Shown here: positions 13,493-21,805 of the stretch, one piece after another | How the letters are laid out: each line of letters starts with the position of its first letter | Position numbering within the stretch: position 1 is the stretch's first letter | Origin: CALCTE01 sp045627885 | GTDB taxonomy: Bacteria; Bacillota; Clostridia; Oscillospirales; CAG-272 | DNA length: 21,993 nt | Assembly (NCBI GenBank): GCA_045627885.1 | Contig: JAZQOM010000050.1 | Span: 1-21,993, forward strand | Direction of reading: 5' to 3' | Program-made: the position numbers and the translations under genes | Notes under the pieces: model-generated | The model's input: the letters and a program-made list of their open reading frames with translations, nothing else | What the model was told of the DNA's origin: nothing | Databases searched by the model: none

Positions 13493-14797
13493 ATGGAATA
13501 TTTTACAAAAGAAATTGAGACGGCTTCGAGAGAAAAGCTCGAAGAGCTTCAGAGCGAACGCCTTATCAAGACGGTAAAACGCATCTACGAGCGCGTTGAG
13601 CCGTACAGAAAAAGAATGGTCGAGGCGGGAATCACTCCCGATGATATCAAATCCGTAAAGGATTTACACAAGCTCCCGTTTACCAACAAAAGCGACCTGC
13701 GCGACAACTATCCTTTCGGGCTTTTTGCCGCGGATGAAGAAGAGATTGTCAGAATTCACGCTTCGAGCGGAACGACAGGTCAGCCGACGGTCGTCGGTTA
13801 CACAAAAAACGACCTCTCCATGTGGAGCGAATGCGCCGCAAGAGCGCTTACCGCCGCCGGAGTTACCAAAAAAGACAAGGTTCATGTGTCCTACGGATAC
13901 GGTCTTTTCACGGGAGGTCTCGGCATCCACTACGGCGTGGAAAGGCTCGGCGCATCGGTAATTCCGATGTCTACGGGCAATACCGCAAAACAGCTTAAAA
14001 TAATGCAGGACTTCGGCTCGTCCGTCCTGTGCTGTACTCCGTCATACGCCCTCTACATCGCGGATTCTCTCGGCGAAAAAGGCTTCTACGCCGACGACCT
14101 GAAGCTCCGCGTCGGCGTCTTCGGCGCAGAGCCGTGGACGGAAAATATGAGAAAAGCCATAGAGGAAAAGCTGCACCTCGACGCGTACGATATATACGGT
14201 CTTTCGGAGGTCGCGGGCCCCGGCGTTGCGTTTGAATGCTCCTGCAAGTGCGGTCTTCATGTAAACGAAGACAACTTTATTCCCGAGATAATCAATCCCG
14301 ACACGGGTGAGGTTCTGCCGGACGGTCAGAAAGGTGAGCTCGTGTTCACCTGCATAACAAAAGAGGCTATTCCTCTGCTGCGCTACCGCACTCACGATAT
14401 CGCGTCGATAACTCACGAAAAATGCGAATGCGGCAGAACTCTCGTGCGTATGTCAAAACCGATGGGCAGAAGCGACGATATGCTTATTATCCGCGGCGTA
14501 AATGTGTTCCCGTCGCAGGTGGAAAGCGTCCTTATGAACTTCTCGCAGGTCGCGCCGTTCTATCAGCTCGTCGTTGACAGAGTGAACAACCTCGATGTCC
14601 TCGAAATTAAGGTCGAGATGACGGACAGCATTTTCTCGGACGAAATCAGAGTAATGGAAAAAACAAAGGCGGAAATAAGAGCGGCGATAGAATCCACTCT
14701 CGGCATCGCCGCAACGGTTGTTCTGGTAGAGCCGCGTTCGATAGAACGCACGGAAGGCAAAGCAAAGCATGTAGTTGACCTTCGCAAGCTGAAATAA
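13493..14797 (+). CDS. paaK: Phenylacetate-CoA ligase family protein
   Basis: A 434-aa adenylate-forming enzyme predicted to activate an aryl acid such as phenylacetate or indoleacetate with ATP and CoA. The AMP-binding P-loop SSGTTGQP lies at 91-98, a YGLSEV motif at 235-240, and a Cys cluster CSCKCGLH at 249-256. A later CECGRT may complete a metal site, as in related ligases. The C-terminal swinging domain contains IIRGVNVFPSQVE. Length is normal. In anaerobic bacteria paaK homologues often sit with an ACT-domain gene and indolepyruvate:ferredoxin oxidoreductase (iorAB). The ACT gene follows here but iorAB is absent from the window. The actual acid substrate is inference. Confidence 0.92.
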   Translation: MEYFTKEIETASREKLEELQSERLIKTVKRIYERVEPYRKRMVEAGITPDDIKSVKDLHKLPFTNKSDLRDNYPFGLFAADEEEIVRIHASSGTTGQPTVVGYTKNDLSMWSECAARALTAAGVTKKDKVHVSYGYGLFTGGLGIHYGVERLGASVIPMSTGNTAKQLKIMQDFGSSVLCCTPSYALYIADSLGEKGFYADDLKLRVGVFGAEPWTENMRKAIEEKLHLDAYDIYGLSEVAGPGVAFECSCKCGLHVNEDNFIPEIINPDTGEVLPDGQKGELVFTCITKEAIPLLRYRTHDIASITHEKCECGRTLVRMSKPMGRSDDMLIIRGVNVFPSQVESVLMNFSQVAPFYQLVVDRVNNLDVLEIKVEMTDSIFSDEIRVMEKTKAEIRAAIESTLGIAATVVLVEPRSIERTEGKAKHVVDLRKLK

Positions 14798-14845
14798 TTG
14801 CTTTTTGATTGCATATCACAAATTCGATTTAAGGAGAATGAGCTT

Positions 14846-15262
14846 ATGAACGCAAAACAGGTTTCTATTTTCGTACAAAACAGAAGCGGCAGACTTGCCG
14901 AAGTAATGACCTTTCTCAAAGAACTCAATGTCAACCTGAGAGCGCTTTCGCTCGCAGATACACAGAACTACGGCGTGCTCCGCTTTATAGCGGAAAATCC
15001 GGACGGAATTGTCGCGTCCTGCAAGGAAGCCGGTATGATGGCGTCTGTTTCATCCGTGGAAATCGCAAGGCTTGAGGATAAGCCCGGAAGCCTTGCCGCC
15101 CTTTTGTGCCTTCTTGCCGAAAGCTCGGTAAGTGTTGAATACGCATACGCTTTTATCGGCTACAACGACGGCTCCGCGTGGGTGGTACTGCGTACATCTG
15201 ACGACAAGCTCGCAGAAGAAATAATCAATTCAAACGGTTACGGACTTCCGATTAAAAAGTAA
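14846..15262 (+). CDS. Tandem ACT-domain protein
   Basis: A 138-aa protein made of two ACT-like regulatory domains: first about residues 3-66, starting KQVSIFVQNRSGRLAEV; second about 70-135, starting EIARLEDKPGSLAALL. ACT domains bind amino acids or related small ligands. Paired with paaK it is likely to sense an aromatic amino acid or its product; this is inference from recurrent context. The ATG at 14846 follows a strong AAGGAG (14831-14836). A TTG-led extension back to the paaK stop has no ribosome-binding site. Its TAA overlaps the comEC ATG by one base. Confidence 0.9.
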   Translation: MNAKQVSIFVQNRSGRLAEVMTFLKELNVNLRALSLADTQNYGVLRFIAENPDGIVASCKEAGMMASVSSVEIARLEDKPGSLAALLCLLAESSVSVEYAYAFIGYNDGSAWVVLRTSDDKLAEEIINSNGYGLPIKK

Positions 15263-16791
15263 TGGTCTCATCGGCGCAACCTGCACGCAAAAGTGCTTCT
15301 GTTTGTCTTGCATATATCGTATTTCTGACGCTTACTTATCATCTCGGGATTGTTTGCGCCGGAATATTTTGTGCGGCATTCGCTCTGCTTTTGTGCGCTT
15401 TTGCGTCAAAGCGCATCGGCTCCGCTTTAACGGCGGCGCTGTTGCTTGCATCCGCGCTCGGATATTTTTCCATGACTGCGTATGTGAATACGCAACGCTC
15501 TTTGCGCGATGAATTTGACGGCACGACTGCCTATGTCACGGCTTTTGCGGAGAATGTCAAAAGCTCCGACGAAATAACAAGGATAAAACTGCGTGTCGAA
15601 ACAATAGACGGAGAAAAAGCGCCGCTTTTTCTCCGTGTTTTACTTTCTGCCTCCGATTGCTCGCAAGTCACGGAAGGCGACAAGGTGAGCGGTTATTTGA
15701 AATTCAAAAGAATAAGCGATTCGGGCGACTTTCCCTCCGTATTGTATTACGACGGCGAAGCCGTTTCGCTGTTTGCCGACGCCGATTCTCTAAAAACCGA
15801 AAGCTCATTTTCGTTTCTCGGGCTCTCGGCAGCCATCAGGGAATTTATAAATCAAAGATTCGAGAAATTTCTTCCCGATATGCACTCACTTGCGCGTGCA
15901 ATTATGCTCGGCGACAAGAGCGACATCGACGACTCCGTCTACAAAACGCTTTCGGCGGACGGCATAACGCATATTCTCTGCGTGTCGGGCTTACATATCG
16001 GCATTCTTATTGCCGCCGTTTCGTTTGTAATATCGAAGCTGAAAATTTCAAAGAGCGCAAAGAAAACCGTCATCTGTTCGTTTGCACTTTTTTATATGTT
16101 TCTCACGGGCTTTTCCGTGTCGGTGTGCAGAGCGGGAATTATGGCTTGTGTCGTCGCCTGCGACAATCTCACAAGGCGGCGTCCGGATTCGCTGACCTCG
16201 CTTTCGCTTACCGCGGCGCTTTTCTGCCTTTTCTCTCCGCAAACGGTGCTGTGCTTAAGCTTTCGGCTCTCGTTTCTTGCGACGGCGGGCATCATCATAG
16301 CCTCCGATAATCTTGCAAAGCCGATATCAAAGCGGCTCGGAAGCGGTCTTGCTGCAAAATTCTGCGCCTATGTTCTCGGCGTTATATGCCTGTCTCTGTG
16401 CGCCGTATCCGTGTGCGTTCCCGTGATTTCCGTTTACTTCGGAACGCAAAGCGCGCTTGCTCCTCTCGGGAATCTCGTATGCGCGCCGATAGCGGAAGTG
16501 TTCCTCATTTTATGCTTTGTTCTTGTTCCCGTTTCGTTTGTTCCGTTTCTCGGAGCTATGCTCGGCGCCGCCGCCGAGCTCTGCGGAAAGCTTTTTTTGA
16601 ATATATCAAATCTTCTTGCGCAAAGCGCGGTTTATCTCGATATCTCATCGCCGCCTCTTGCCGCGGTATCGTCGGCGCTTGTGTTTGTTTTGCTTATGTG
16701 CTGTATTTTCGATACGGAAGAAAAGCCGAAGATTACGCTTGCATTTGTCGCTTCTTCTCTCGTGCTGATGCTTGCATCGTCCTTGCTCTGA
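15262..16791 (+). CDS. comEC: ComEC/Rec2 family DNA-uptake channel, lacking the metallo-beta-lactamase domain
   Basis: A 509-aa polytopic membrane protein. After two or three N-terminal spans there is a soluble OB-like region (about 85-175), then the ComEC competence domain with its signature LGDKSDID and THILCVSGLHIG (216-248) and many further spans to the C-terminus. ComEC forms the inner-membrane channel for transforming DNA. Full-length homologues are about 700-800 aa and end in a metallo-beta-lactamase-like nuclease domain. Here the frame stops right after the membrane region and a promoter for the next gene follows, so the domain is absent rather than split off next door. No comEA is nearby. 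Overlap with the ACT gene implies coupling. Confidence 0.9.
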   Translation: MVSSAQPARKSASVCLAYIVFLTLTYHLGIVCAGIFCAAFALLLCAFASKRIGSALTAALLLASALGYFSMTAYVNTQRSLRDEFDGTTAYVTAFAENVKSSDEITRIKLRVETIDGEKAPLFLRVLLSASDCSQVTEGDKVSGYLKFKRISDSGDFPSVLYYDGEAVSLFADADSLKTESSFSFLGLSAAIREFINQRFEKFLPDMHSLARAIMLGDKSDIDDSVYKTLSADGITHILCVSGLHIGILIAAVSFVISKLKISKSAKKTVICSFALFYMFLTGFSVSVCRAGIMACVVACDNLTRRRPDSLTSLSLTAALFCLFSPQTVLCLSFRLSFLATAGIIIASDNLAKPISKRLGSGLAAKFCAYVLGVICLSLCAVSVCVPVISVYFGTQSALAPLGNLVCAPIAEVFLILCFVLVPVSFVPFLGAMLGAAAELCGKLFLNISNLLAQSAVYLDISSPPLAAVSSALVFVLLMCCIFDTEEKPKITLAFVASSLVLMLASSLL

Positions 16792-16806
16792 TTTTTTGCA
16801 AAATGC

Positions 16807-16835
16807 TTTACACCGGCTCTGCCGTGTGATAAAAT
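16807..16835 (+). promoter_or_regulatory. SigA promoter of the DUF362-ispE gene group
   Basis: TTTACA (16807-16812) and TAAAAT (16830-16835) are separated by 17 bp. Transcription would start near 16842, leaving GAAGGG (16851-16856) as the ribosome-binding site for the TTG at 16867. Confidence 0.8.
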
Positions 16836-16866
16836 ATTCATATACAATTTGAAGGGATGCGGTCTT

Positions 16867-18000
16867 TTGGAAAAGCAGAAGGTCTGCCTTAACAGGTGCG
16901 AAGACTACAATTTTGAAGAAATAAAACGAATACTCAAGGTGCAGATTGACGCCCTCGGCGGAACGGATATGCTCTTATCAAAGGGCAAAAATGTTGCCGT
17001 TAAGCCGAATATCGTTATGCGAAAAGACGCCTCCGCCGCGGCAACCACTCATCCGGCGGTTATCCGCGCGGTGTGCGAGATATTCAAGGAAGCCGGAGCA
17101 AATGTTACGGTTGCGGAGAGCTCGGGAGGACTTTACAATCCCGCGGTAATGGCGCTCAACTACAAGGGCTGCGGAATAGCCAAAGCCGCGGAAGATGCGG
17201 GCGTAGTGCTTCATTCGGACTACTCCGAAACGCAACTCTACCGCGACGAAAATATCAAATGCCGCAGTTTTTCCGTCATATCTCCACTTGCAAAAGCCGA
17301 TGTAATAGTCAATGTTTCAAAGCTGAAAACTCACACCATAGCAACTATGTCCGGCGCGGTAAAAAATATGTTCGGCGCAATTCCCGGAGTACAAAAGGTG
17401 GAAATGCATTCGAGATTTCCGAAGATTGACGACTTTTGCGATATGCTTATCGACCTTTCGCTCACTCTGCCGCCCACGCTCTGCGTCTGCGACGCGATTG
17501 ACGCGATGGAAGGCAACGGCCCCACGGCAGGCAAGAAAACCCATGTCGGCGCGCTTTTGTCTTCGCTTTCTCCCTATGCGCTCGATATCGCCTCGGCAAG
17601 GCTTGCAAAGATTCCGCTTGACAAGGTTCCGCTTATCACCGCCGCCGAAAAACGAGGCATCCTGCCTGCTTTGAACGAGAGCATAGAGCTCTGCGGCGAC
17701 AGTATTGATGCGCTTTCCAAAAAGCTTGCGCTTCCCGATACGACGGAAACGAGATTTGAAACGCTCTCGACCATGTTCGGCGGCAGAATCACAAAATGGC
17801 TGACCGCTCGGCCCGTGATAGACAAAAAAGTGTGCAAGGGCTGCGGAGAATGCGTGCGCAACTGTCCGCAAAAGCTGATTGAAATTAAAAACGGCAAGGC
17901 AAAGATAAACAGAAACGGCTGTATTCACTGCTTCTGCTGTCACGAGCTTTGCAGATATCACGCAGTTTCGATTAAAAAACCGTTTATTTCGAGGATATGA
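16867..18000 (+). CDS. DUF362 protein with C-terminal 2x[4Fe-4S] ferredoxin domain
   Basis: A 377-aa protein with an N-terminal DUF362 domain (KNVAVKPNIV near residue 37, then THPAVIRAV and VAESSGG) and a C-terminal bacterial ferredoxin module. The two Cys motifs are C-x2-C-x2-C-x3-C at 323/326/329/333 and 352/355/358/362, as expected for two [4Fe-4S] clusters. DUF362 ferredoxins are common in anaerobes; a redox role is likely but the partner is unknown. TTG at 16867 is preferred because it leaves room for the ribosome-binding site between promoter and start; a TTG at 16849 would sit only about 7 nt from the predicted transcript end. The stop overlaps the ispE start (ATGA). Confidence 0.9.
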   Translation: MEKQKVCLNRCEDYNFEEIKRILKVQIDALGGTDMLLSKGKNVAVKPNIVMRKDASAAATTHPAVIRAVCEIFKEAGANVTVAESSGGLYNPAVMALNYKGCGIAKAAEDAGVVLHSDYSETQLYRDENIKCRSFSVISPLAKADVIVNVSKLKTHTIATMSGAVKNMFGAIPGVQKVEMHSRFPKIDDFCDMLIDLSLTLPPTLCVCDAIDAMEGNGPTAGKKTHVGALLSSLSPYALDIASARLAKIPLDKVPLITAAEKRGILPALNESIELCGDSIDALSKKLALPDTTETRFETLSTMFGGRITKWLTARPVIDKKVCKGCGECVRNCPQKLIEIKNGKAKINRNGCIHCFCCHELCRYHAVSIKKPFISRI

Positions 18001-18845
18001 TGGAGCTTTCGGTAAACGCTTATGCAAAAATAAATCTTAATCTGTATATCAAAGGAAAACGCCCCGACGGGTATCACGAGCTTTCGACCGTGATGCACAG
18101 TCTGCCGCTCTGCGACAGGGTGAGTCTGCGGCTCACAAAAGATAAGCTCCGCGTCGCCTGCGAAAACGAAAAAGTTCCCTGCGACGAGCGGAATATCGTT
18201 TGCAAAGCGGCAAACGCATATTTTGCCGCGGCGGATTTATCTTGCGGCGCCGATATAACAATAGAAAAAAACATCCCCGTCGCCGGAGGCTTCGGCGGCA
18301 GCAGTACGGACGGCGCGGCAGTGCTTTTTATGCTCGAAAAGCACTTTGCAAAGCTCGGAAAGGACAGGCTCTTCTCTCTTGCCGCGTCGCTTTCCGCGGA
18401 TATGCCGTTTTTACTTGCGGCGATATATAAAAGCGAGAGTAAATATTCTCCGCTCTGCGCCGACTGCTCCGGCATCGGCGAAATAATGAATGAGATAAGC
18501 TCTCCGATAGAAAACAAATTCGTTCTTGCCGCGTCTTGCGGCGACGGTCTTTCGGCAAAAGAAATGTACGCAAAGGTCGATATTGCAAGACAAAATGATT
18601 GCAAATCGGGCGACGAAGAAGCGGCATTCTCACTTTACAACGATTTTGAGTCTGTCGCCTTTGAGCTTCGTCCCGATATAGCGGCGCTGAAAGACAAAAT
18701 TCTTGCGTGCGGAGCACAAGGCGCTCTTATGAGCGGCTCGGGTAGCGGCGTTTTCGGAATATTTGCGTCTGAAGAAGCCGCCGTTTTGTGCGCACAAGCT
18801 CTTGCCGAGAACGGCAACTGCTCCGCGGTGTGCCGCATAGGTTAG
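17997..18845 (+). CDS. ispE: 4-diphosphocytidyl-2-C-methyl-D-erythritol kinase
   Basis: A 282-aa GHMP kinase that phosphorylates CDP-methylerythritol in the MEP isoprenoid pathway. The N-terminal AYAKINLNL (K11) substrate motif, PDGYHEL block and the Gly-rich ATP loop IPVAGGFGGSSTDGAA (93-108) are present, as is the C-terminal SGSGSGVFG loop. Length is typical. Two adjacent ATGs (17997 and 18000) are possible; GAGGAT precedes them. It overlaps the DUF362 stop by four bases. In spore-forming Firmicutes ispE is often close to spoIIR or RNase M5 genes, both found here. Confidence 0.96.
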   Translation: MMELSVNAYAKINLNLYIKGKRPDGYHELSTVMHSLPLCDRVSLRLTKDKLRVACENEKVPCDERNIVCKAANAYFAAADLSCGADITIEKNIPVAGGFGGSSTDGAAVLFMLEKHFAKLGKDRLFSLAASLSADMPFLLAAIYKSESKYSPLCADCSGIGEIMNEISSPIENKFVLAASCGDGLSAKEMYAKVDIARQNDCKSGDEEAAFSLYNDFESVAFELRPDIAALKDKILACGAQGALMSGSGSGVFGIFASEEAAVLCAQALAENGNCSAVCRIG

Positions 18846-18849
18846 AGCG

Positions 18850-19491
18850 ATGAATAAAAGCTATATACTTTTCGACCTCGACGGAACGCTGACAAAGTCC
18901 GCCGAAGGCATACTCAATTCCGTGCGCTACGCTCTGCGCGAAATGAGCTTTGATGTTCCCGACGGCGCGACGCTCAATCGCTTTCTCGGCCCGCCGCTCG
19001 TCGATTCGTTTCAAAAATACTGCAAAATGAGCGTCGAGCAGGCGCAGGAGGCTCTGCGTCTTTACAGAGTATATTTTAAGGAAAAAGGCATCTACGAAAA
19101 CAAGCCCTACGACGGCGTTCCCGAGATGCTGAACGCCGTGCAGAATTCCGGCAAAAAGGCGGTGCTTGCAACCTCAAAGCCGGAAGAATTCGCTAATATA
19201 ATATGTAAGCATTTCGGACTTTCGCAATATTTATTCCGCATAGTCGGCGCGACTATGGACGGAGCAATCAGCAAAAAAGCCGATGTTGTCCGTCTTGCGC
19301 TCGAAAGCTGTAAAATTGACGCCGCAGACGCGGTGATGGTGGGGGACAGGGCAAACGATGTGGACGGCGCTCATTTTAACGGCGTTCCCTGCATCGGCGT
19401 TCTCTACGGCTACGGCTCGCGCACAGAGCTTGCGGACGCCGATTTTCTCGTAAGCTCTCCGAAAGAGCTTACCGAGCTTTTGTGTGAATAA
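18850..19491 (+). CDS. HAD-superfamily phosphatase, phosphoglycolate phosphatase-like
   Basis: A 213-aa haloacid dehalogenase-type hydrolase. Motif I is FDLDGTLT (D9 nucleophile, D11), motif II the Thr/Ser in ATSKPEE, motif III the Lys near KKADVV, and motif IV VGDRANDVDGA. A helical C1 cap follows motif I. The pattern is closest to the Gph/PGP-like group, including pyrophosphatase PpaX-like members; substrate is not certain. It starts 4 bp after ispE, so it is co-transcribed. Confidence 0.9.
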   Translation: MNKSYILFDLDGTLTKSAEGILNSVRYALREMSFDVPDGATLNRFLGPPLVDSFQKYCKMSVEQAQEALRLYRVYFKEKGIYENKPYDGVPEMLNAVQNSGKKAVLATSKPEEFANIICKHFGLSQYLFRIVGATMDGAISKKADVVRLALESCKIDAADAVMVGDRANDVDGAHFNGVPCIGVLYGYGSRTELADADFLVSSPKELTELLCE

Positions 19492-19515
19492 ATAAGGTAA
19501 ATTTTGGCTATGATA
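19486..19515 (+). promoter_or_regulatory. Candidate SigF-type promoter of spoIIR
   Basis: GAATA (19486-19490), then a 15-bp spacer, then GGCTATGATA (19506-19515) partly matches the forespore SigF pattern (GYWTA and GGNRANAHTR), with two mismatches in the -10. It overlaps the HAD stop codon, and the predicted start falls almost on the ribosome-binding site, which weakens the call. spoIIR is a known SigF target in Bacillus, so a promoter here is expected. Confidence 0.35.
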
Positions 19516-19536
19516 CTTTCCGAAAGGAAGGTTGTC

Positions 19537-20130
19537 ATGAAAAAACTTGTATCTTGTTTACTTATCGTATGCTCTTGCGTTATGTTTGTTACGGCGGCTT
19601 CGCCCGTCTATTCAAAGGAAGCGCCGCCCGAATATAACTCCGTTCTTCGCTTCCACATAAGGGCGAATTCGGACAGCGAAGAAGACCAGCGCATAAAGCT
19701 CGCCGTCCGCGACGAGGTTGTAAAGCTCGCGGGCGTTATTACAAAAGACTGCCAAACGGTAAAAGAAGCCCGAGCGGCGCTTTCGGAAAAAGCCGATATG
19801 ATAACGAATCTTGCCGATTCCGTTTTGGACAGAAACGGGGTAGACTACAAATCGCAAATCTCTTTTGTAACCGAGCGTTTTCCCGAAAAGACCTACGGCG
19901 GGGTTTTATTTCCTGAGGGAATCTACAACGCGGTGCGCGTTGACCTCGGCAGGGCAGAGGGACACAACTTTTGGTGCGTTCTGTTTCCGCCGATTTGCCT
20001 CGCCGACGCCTGCACGGAGCAAGTTTTGGACAAGTACGGCGTCGATGATTTTTCTAAAAAAGACGAAGCTCCGAGATTTGTGATAAAATTCAAGCTTTGG
20101 GAAGATATCAAAAAGATTTTTGCAAGATAA
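19537..20130 (+). CDS. spoIIR: Stage II sporulation protein R
   Basis: A 197-aa secreted signalling protein made in the forespore; in Bacillus it activates the SpoIIGA protease, which processes pro-SigE in the mother cell. An N-terminal signal or anchor segment (about 3-22) precedes the conserved VLRFHIRANSDSEEDQRIKL block and the C-terminal YGGVLFPEGIYNAVRVDLG and GHNFWCVLFPPIC motifs. The ATG at 19537 is chosen because AAGGAAGG lies before it and the signal sequence then starts with MKK; a longer TTG-led form has no such support. It is the best evidence in the window for an endospore-forming lineage. It sits 45 bp after the HAD gene and just before holA. Confidence 0.95.
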   Translation: MKKLVSCLLIVCSCVMFVTAASPVYSKEAPPEYNSVLRFHIRANSDSEEDQRIKLAVRDEVVKLAGVITKDCQTVKEARAALSEKADMITNLADSVLDRNGVDYKSQISFVTERFPEKTYGGVLFPEGIYNAVRVDLGRAEGHNFWCVLFPPICLADACTEQVLDKYGVDDFSKKDEAPRFVIKFKLWEDIKKIFAR

Positions 20131-20158
20131 AGTGCTTGCAAAAGAAAGGGGGAGAGCG

Positions 20159-21193
20159 ATGGCGGCTCTTACTTACAAAGAATTTGTAAAGAAAGTCAAG
20201 TCCGGTGAGCCGATGGGCGGCATCTTCATCTTTTTCGGAGATGAGGACTACACCAAGGCGGACGCAGTGGGCAGAGTAAAAAAGCTCGCCTCGGAAAGCG
20301 GCTTTCCCGAATTCAATGTCATAAGAATAAGCGGCACGGAATTTTCCGCCGATGCGCTTTCTTCCGCCGTCGAGACCGCTCCCCTGATGAGTGAGCTCAA
20401 AGCCGTGGAGATAAGTGGCGCAGATATTTTCGGCGCAAAGCGCAAGGACACGGAGCTGCTCGCCGCAACTCTTATTTCGCTCGAAAGCGATGTAGCCGTG
20501 ATGTTCGTATGTCCGGAGGGAAGCGTTACCGAAAAGGATATAACGGCTTCCGAGATATACAAATCCATACAAAAAAAGACAAGCGTAACGCTTGTCGAAT
20601 GCAAAAAGGCGACGCCCTCCGAGCTTGTGCGCTGGATAGGGCAGAGAATGGCGGCTCTCGGCGTAACGGCGGTGGACGACACATCGCTTATTCTTGCAAA
20701 ACGATGCGGATATTCCATGTTTGCGCTCGTTTCGGAGATAAACAAGCTCGCGGCTTATGTTGCGGCAAACGGCAGAACGCAGGTGACGACCGAAGATGTC
20801 GTCGCCGTCGTTTCCGACACGGTTGAGGTCGGCGCGTTTGAGCTTACAAACGCAATATCCGACAGAAGAATCGCCGACGCCCTCTCAATATACGCAAAAA
20901 TGAAAAATCGCGGCGACCCGGCAAGGCTTATCCTTTCGTCGATAACATCTAATTTTGCCGTGAGCTGTATGCTCTATTCGGCAAAGTCGGCGGGGATTTC
21001 CTATCAGAACGCCGCGGCGCAATTCGGACTAAACGAATACCGAGCAAAGCTCATATACAACAGTCTTGCGCGCTGTGACGCGCAGTACATACAAAAAGCC
21101 CTCCGCATTTTCTCGGAGGCGGACAAAAAGTCGAAGTCTCTCGACACCGATTTATACACACAGGTCGAGCAGCTCATCGCATCGCTTGCGTGA
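20159..21193 (+). CDS. holA: DNA polymerase III delta subunit
   Basis: A 344-aa clamp-loader subunit that opens the beta sliding clamp. The N-terminal region has GGIFIFFGDEDYTKADAV, typical of delta, an AAA+-fold without a functional Walker A. The middle region has VRWIGQRMAALGV, then RCGYSMFALVSEINKLAAYV and TTEDVVAVVSDTVEVGAFELTNAISDR, and the C-terminal collar helices follow. Length is normal. The ATG at 20159 follows AAAGGGGGAG; an earlier in-frame ATG would overlap spoIIR. Its TGA lies one base before the next gene's ATG. Confidence 0.94.
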   Translation: MAALTYKEFVKKVKSGEPMGGIFIFFGDEDYTKADAVGRVKKLASESGFPEFNVIRISGTEFSADALSSAVETAPLMSELKAVEISGADIFGAKRKDTELLAATLISLESDVAVMFVCPEGSVTEKDITASEIYKSIQKKTSVTLVECKKATPSELVRWIGQRMAALGVTAVDDTSLILAKRCGYSMFALVSEINKLAAYVAANGRTQVTTEDVVAVVSDTVEVGAFELTNAISDRRIADALSIYAKMKNRGDPARLILSSITSNFAVSCMLYSAKSAGISYQNAAAQFGLNEYRAKLIYNSLARCDAQYIQKALRIFSEADKKSKSLDTDLYTQVEQLIASLA

Positions 21194-21194
21194 T

Positions 21195-21761
21195 ATGTTG
21201 CACATTAAACAGACAATTATCGTCGAGGGCAAGTACGACAAGATTCGTCTTGCGAACATCACCGACGCAAATGTGGTGACGACGGGCGGATTTGACATTT
21301 TTACGGATGCCCCGAAGCGGAAGCTTCTCAAAATGCTTGCCGAAAAAAGCGGAATTATCCTCTTGACCGACAGCGACAGAGCGGGCTACAAAATTCGCTC
21401 GAAGATACGGGGATATCTTCCGAAAGAGAATGTTTTTGAGCTCTACATTCCGCAAATTGAGGGAAAAGAACAGAGAAAAACAGAAGGCTCAAAGGACGGT
21501 TTTCTCGGCGTTGAGGGAGTTCCCGACGGCGTTTTGATAAAGCTCCTCGAGCCGTTTGCGACAGACGAAGAAAAAACGAAAACGGGTATTTCCAAAAGCG
21601 ACCTCTACGAGTGGGGGCTTTTGGGAAAAGCCGACAGCTCAAAAAAGCGCGACGAGCTTGCAAAAAAGCTCGGGCTTCCGCAAAAAATGAGCTCAAATGC
21701 CCTGCTTTCGGCGCTTGACATAATGTTCTCAAGGGAAGATATTGAGCGCTTGATTATTTAA
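21195..21761 (+). CDS. Ribonuclease M5-like toprim/DUF4093 protein
   Basis: A 188-aa protein whose N-terminal toprim domain carries E11 in IIVEGKYDK and the D59-x-D61 pair in LLTDSDRAGYKIR, the metal-binding residues of RNase M5 and primase-type enzymes. The C-terminal part (KDGFLGVEGVPDGVLIKLL onward) matches the DUF4093 region. RNase M5 trims 5S rRNA precursors. Clostridial DUF4093 proteins are related to it but may not have the same substrate, so no gene symbol is given. It starts one base after the holA stop and ends the operon, 15 bp before a hairpin. Confidence 0.85.
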   Translation: MLHIKQTIIVEGKYDKIRLANITDANVVTTGGFDIFTDAPKRKLLKMLAEKSGIILLTDSDRAGYKIRSKIRGYLPKENVFELYIPQIEGKEQRKTEGSKDGFLGVEGVPDGVLIKLLEPFATDEEKTKTGISKSDLYEWGLLGKADSSKKRDELAKKLGLPQKMSSNALLSALDIMFSREDIERLII

Positions 21762-21776
21762 TTTCGATAAACATAA

Positions 21777-21805
21777 AATCGGTTTTGCAAAATGCAAAAC
21801 CGATT
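21777..21805 (+). terminator. Perfect 13-bp hairpin with 3-nt loop after the toprim gene
   Basis: Bases 21777-21789 pair completely with 21793-21805 around AAA. As at the left end, an A-rich stretch precedes it but the conserved repeat core (CAGAGCAC) follows where a U-tract would be expected. It is probably the operon terminator with its T-run replaced. Confidence 0.75.

Noticed and set aside
17317..18027. 236-codon open frame opposite the DUF362 gene
   Set aside because: Antisense shadow; the sense frame has intact ferredoxin motifs and a promoter.
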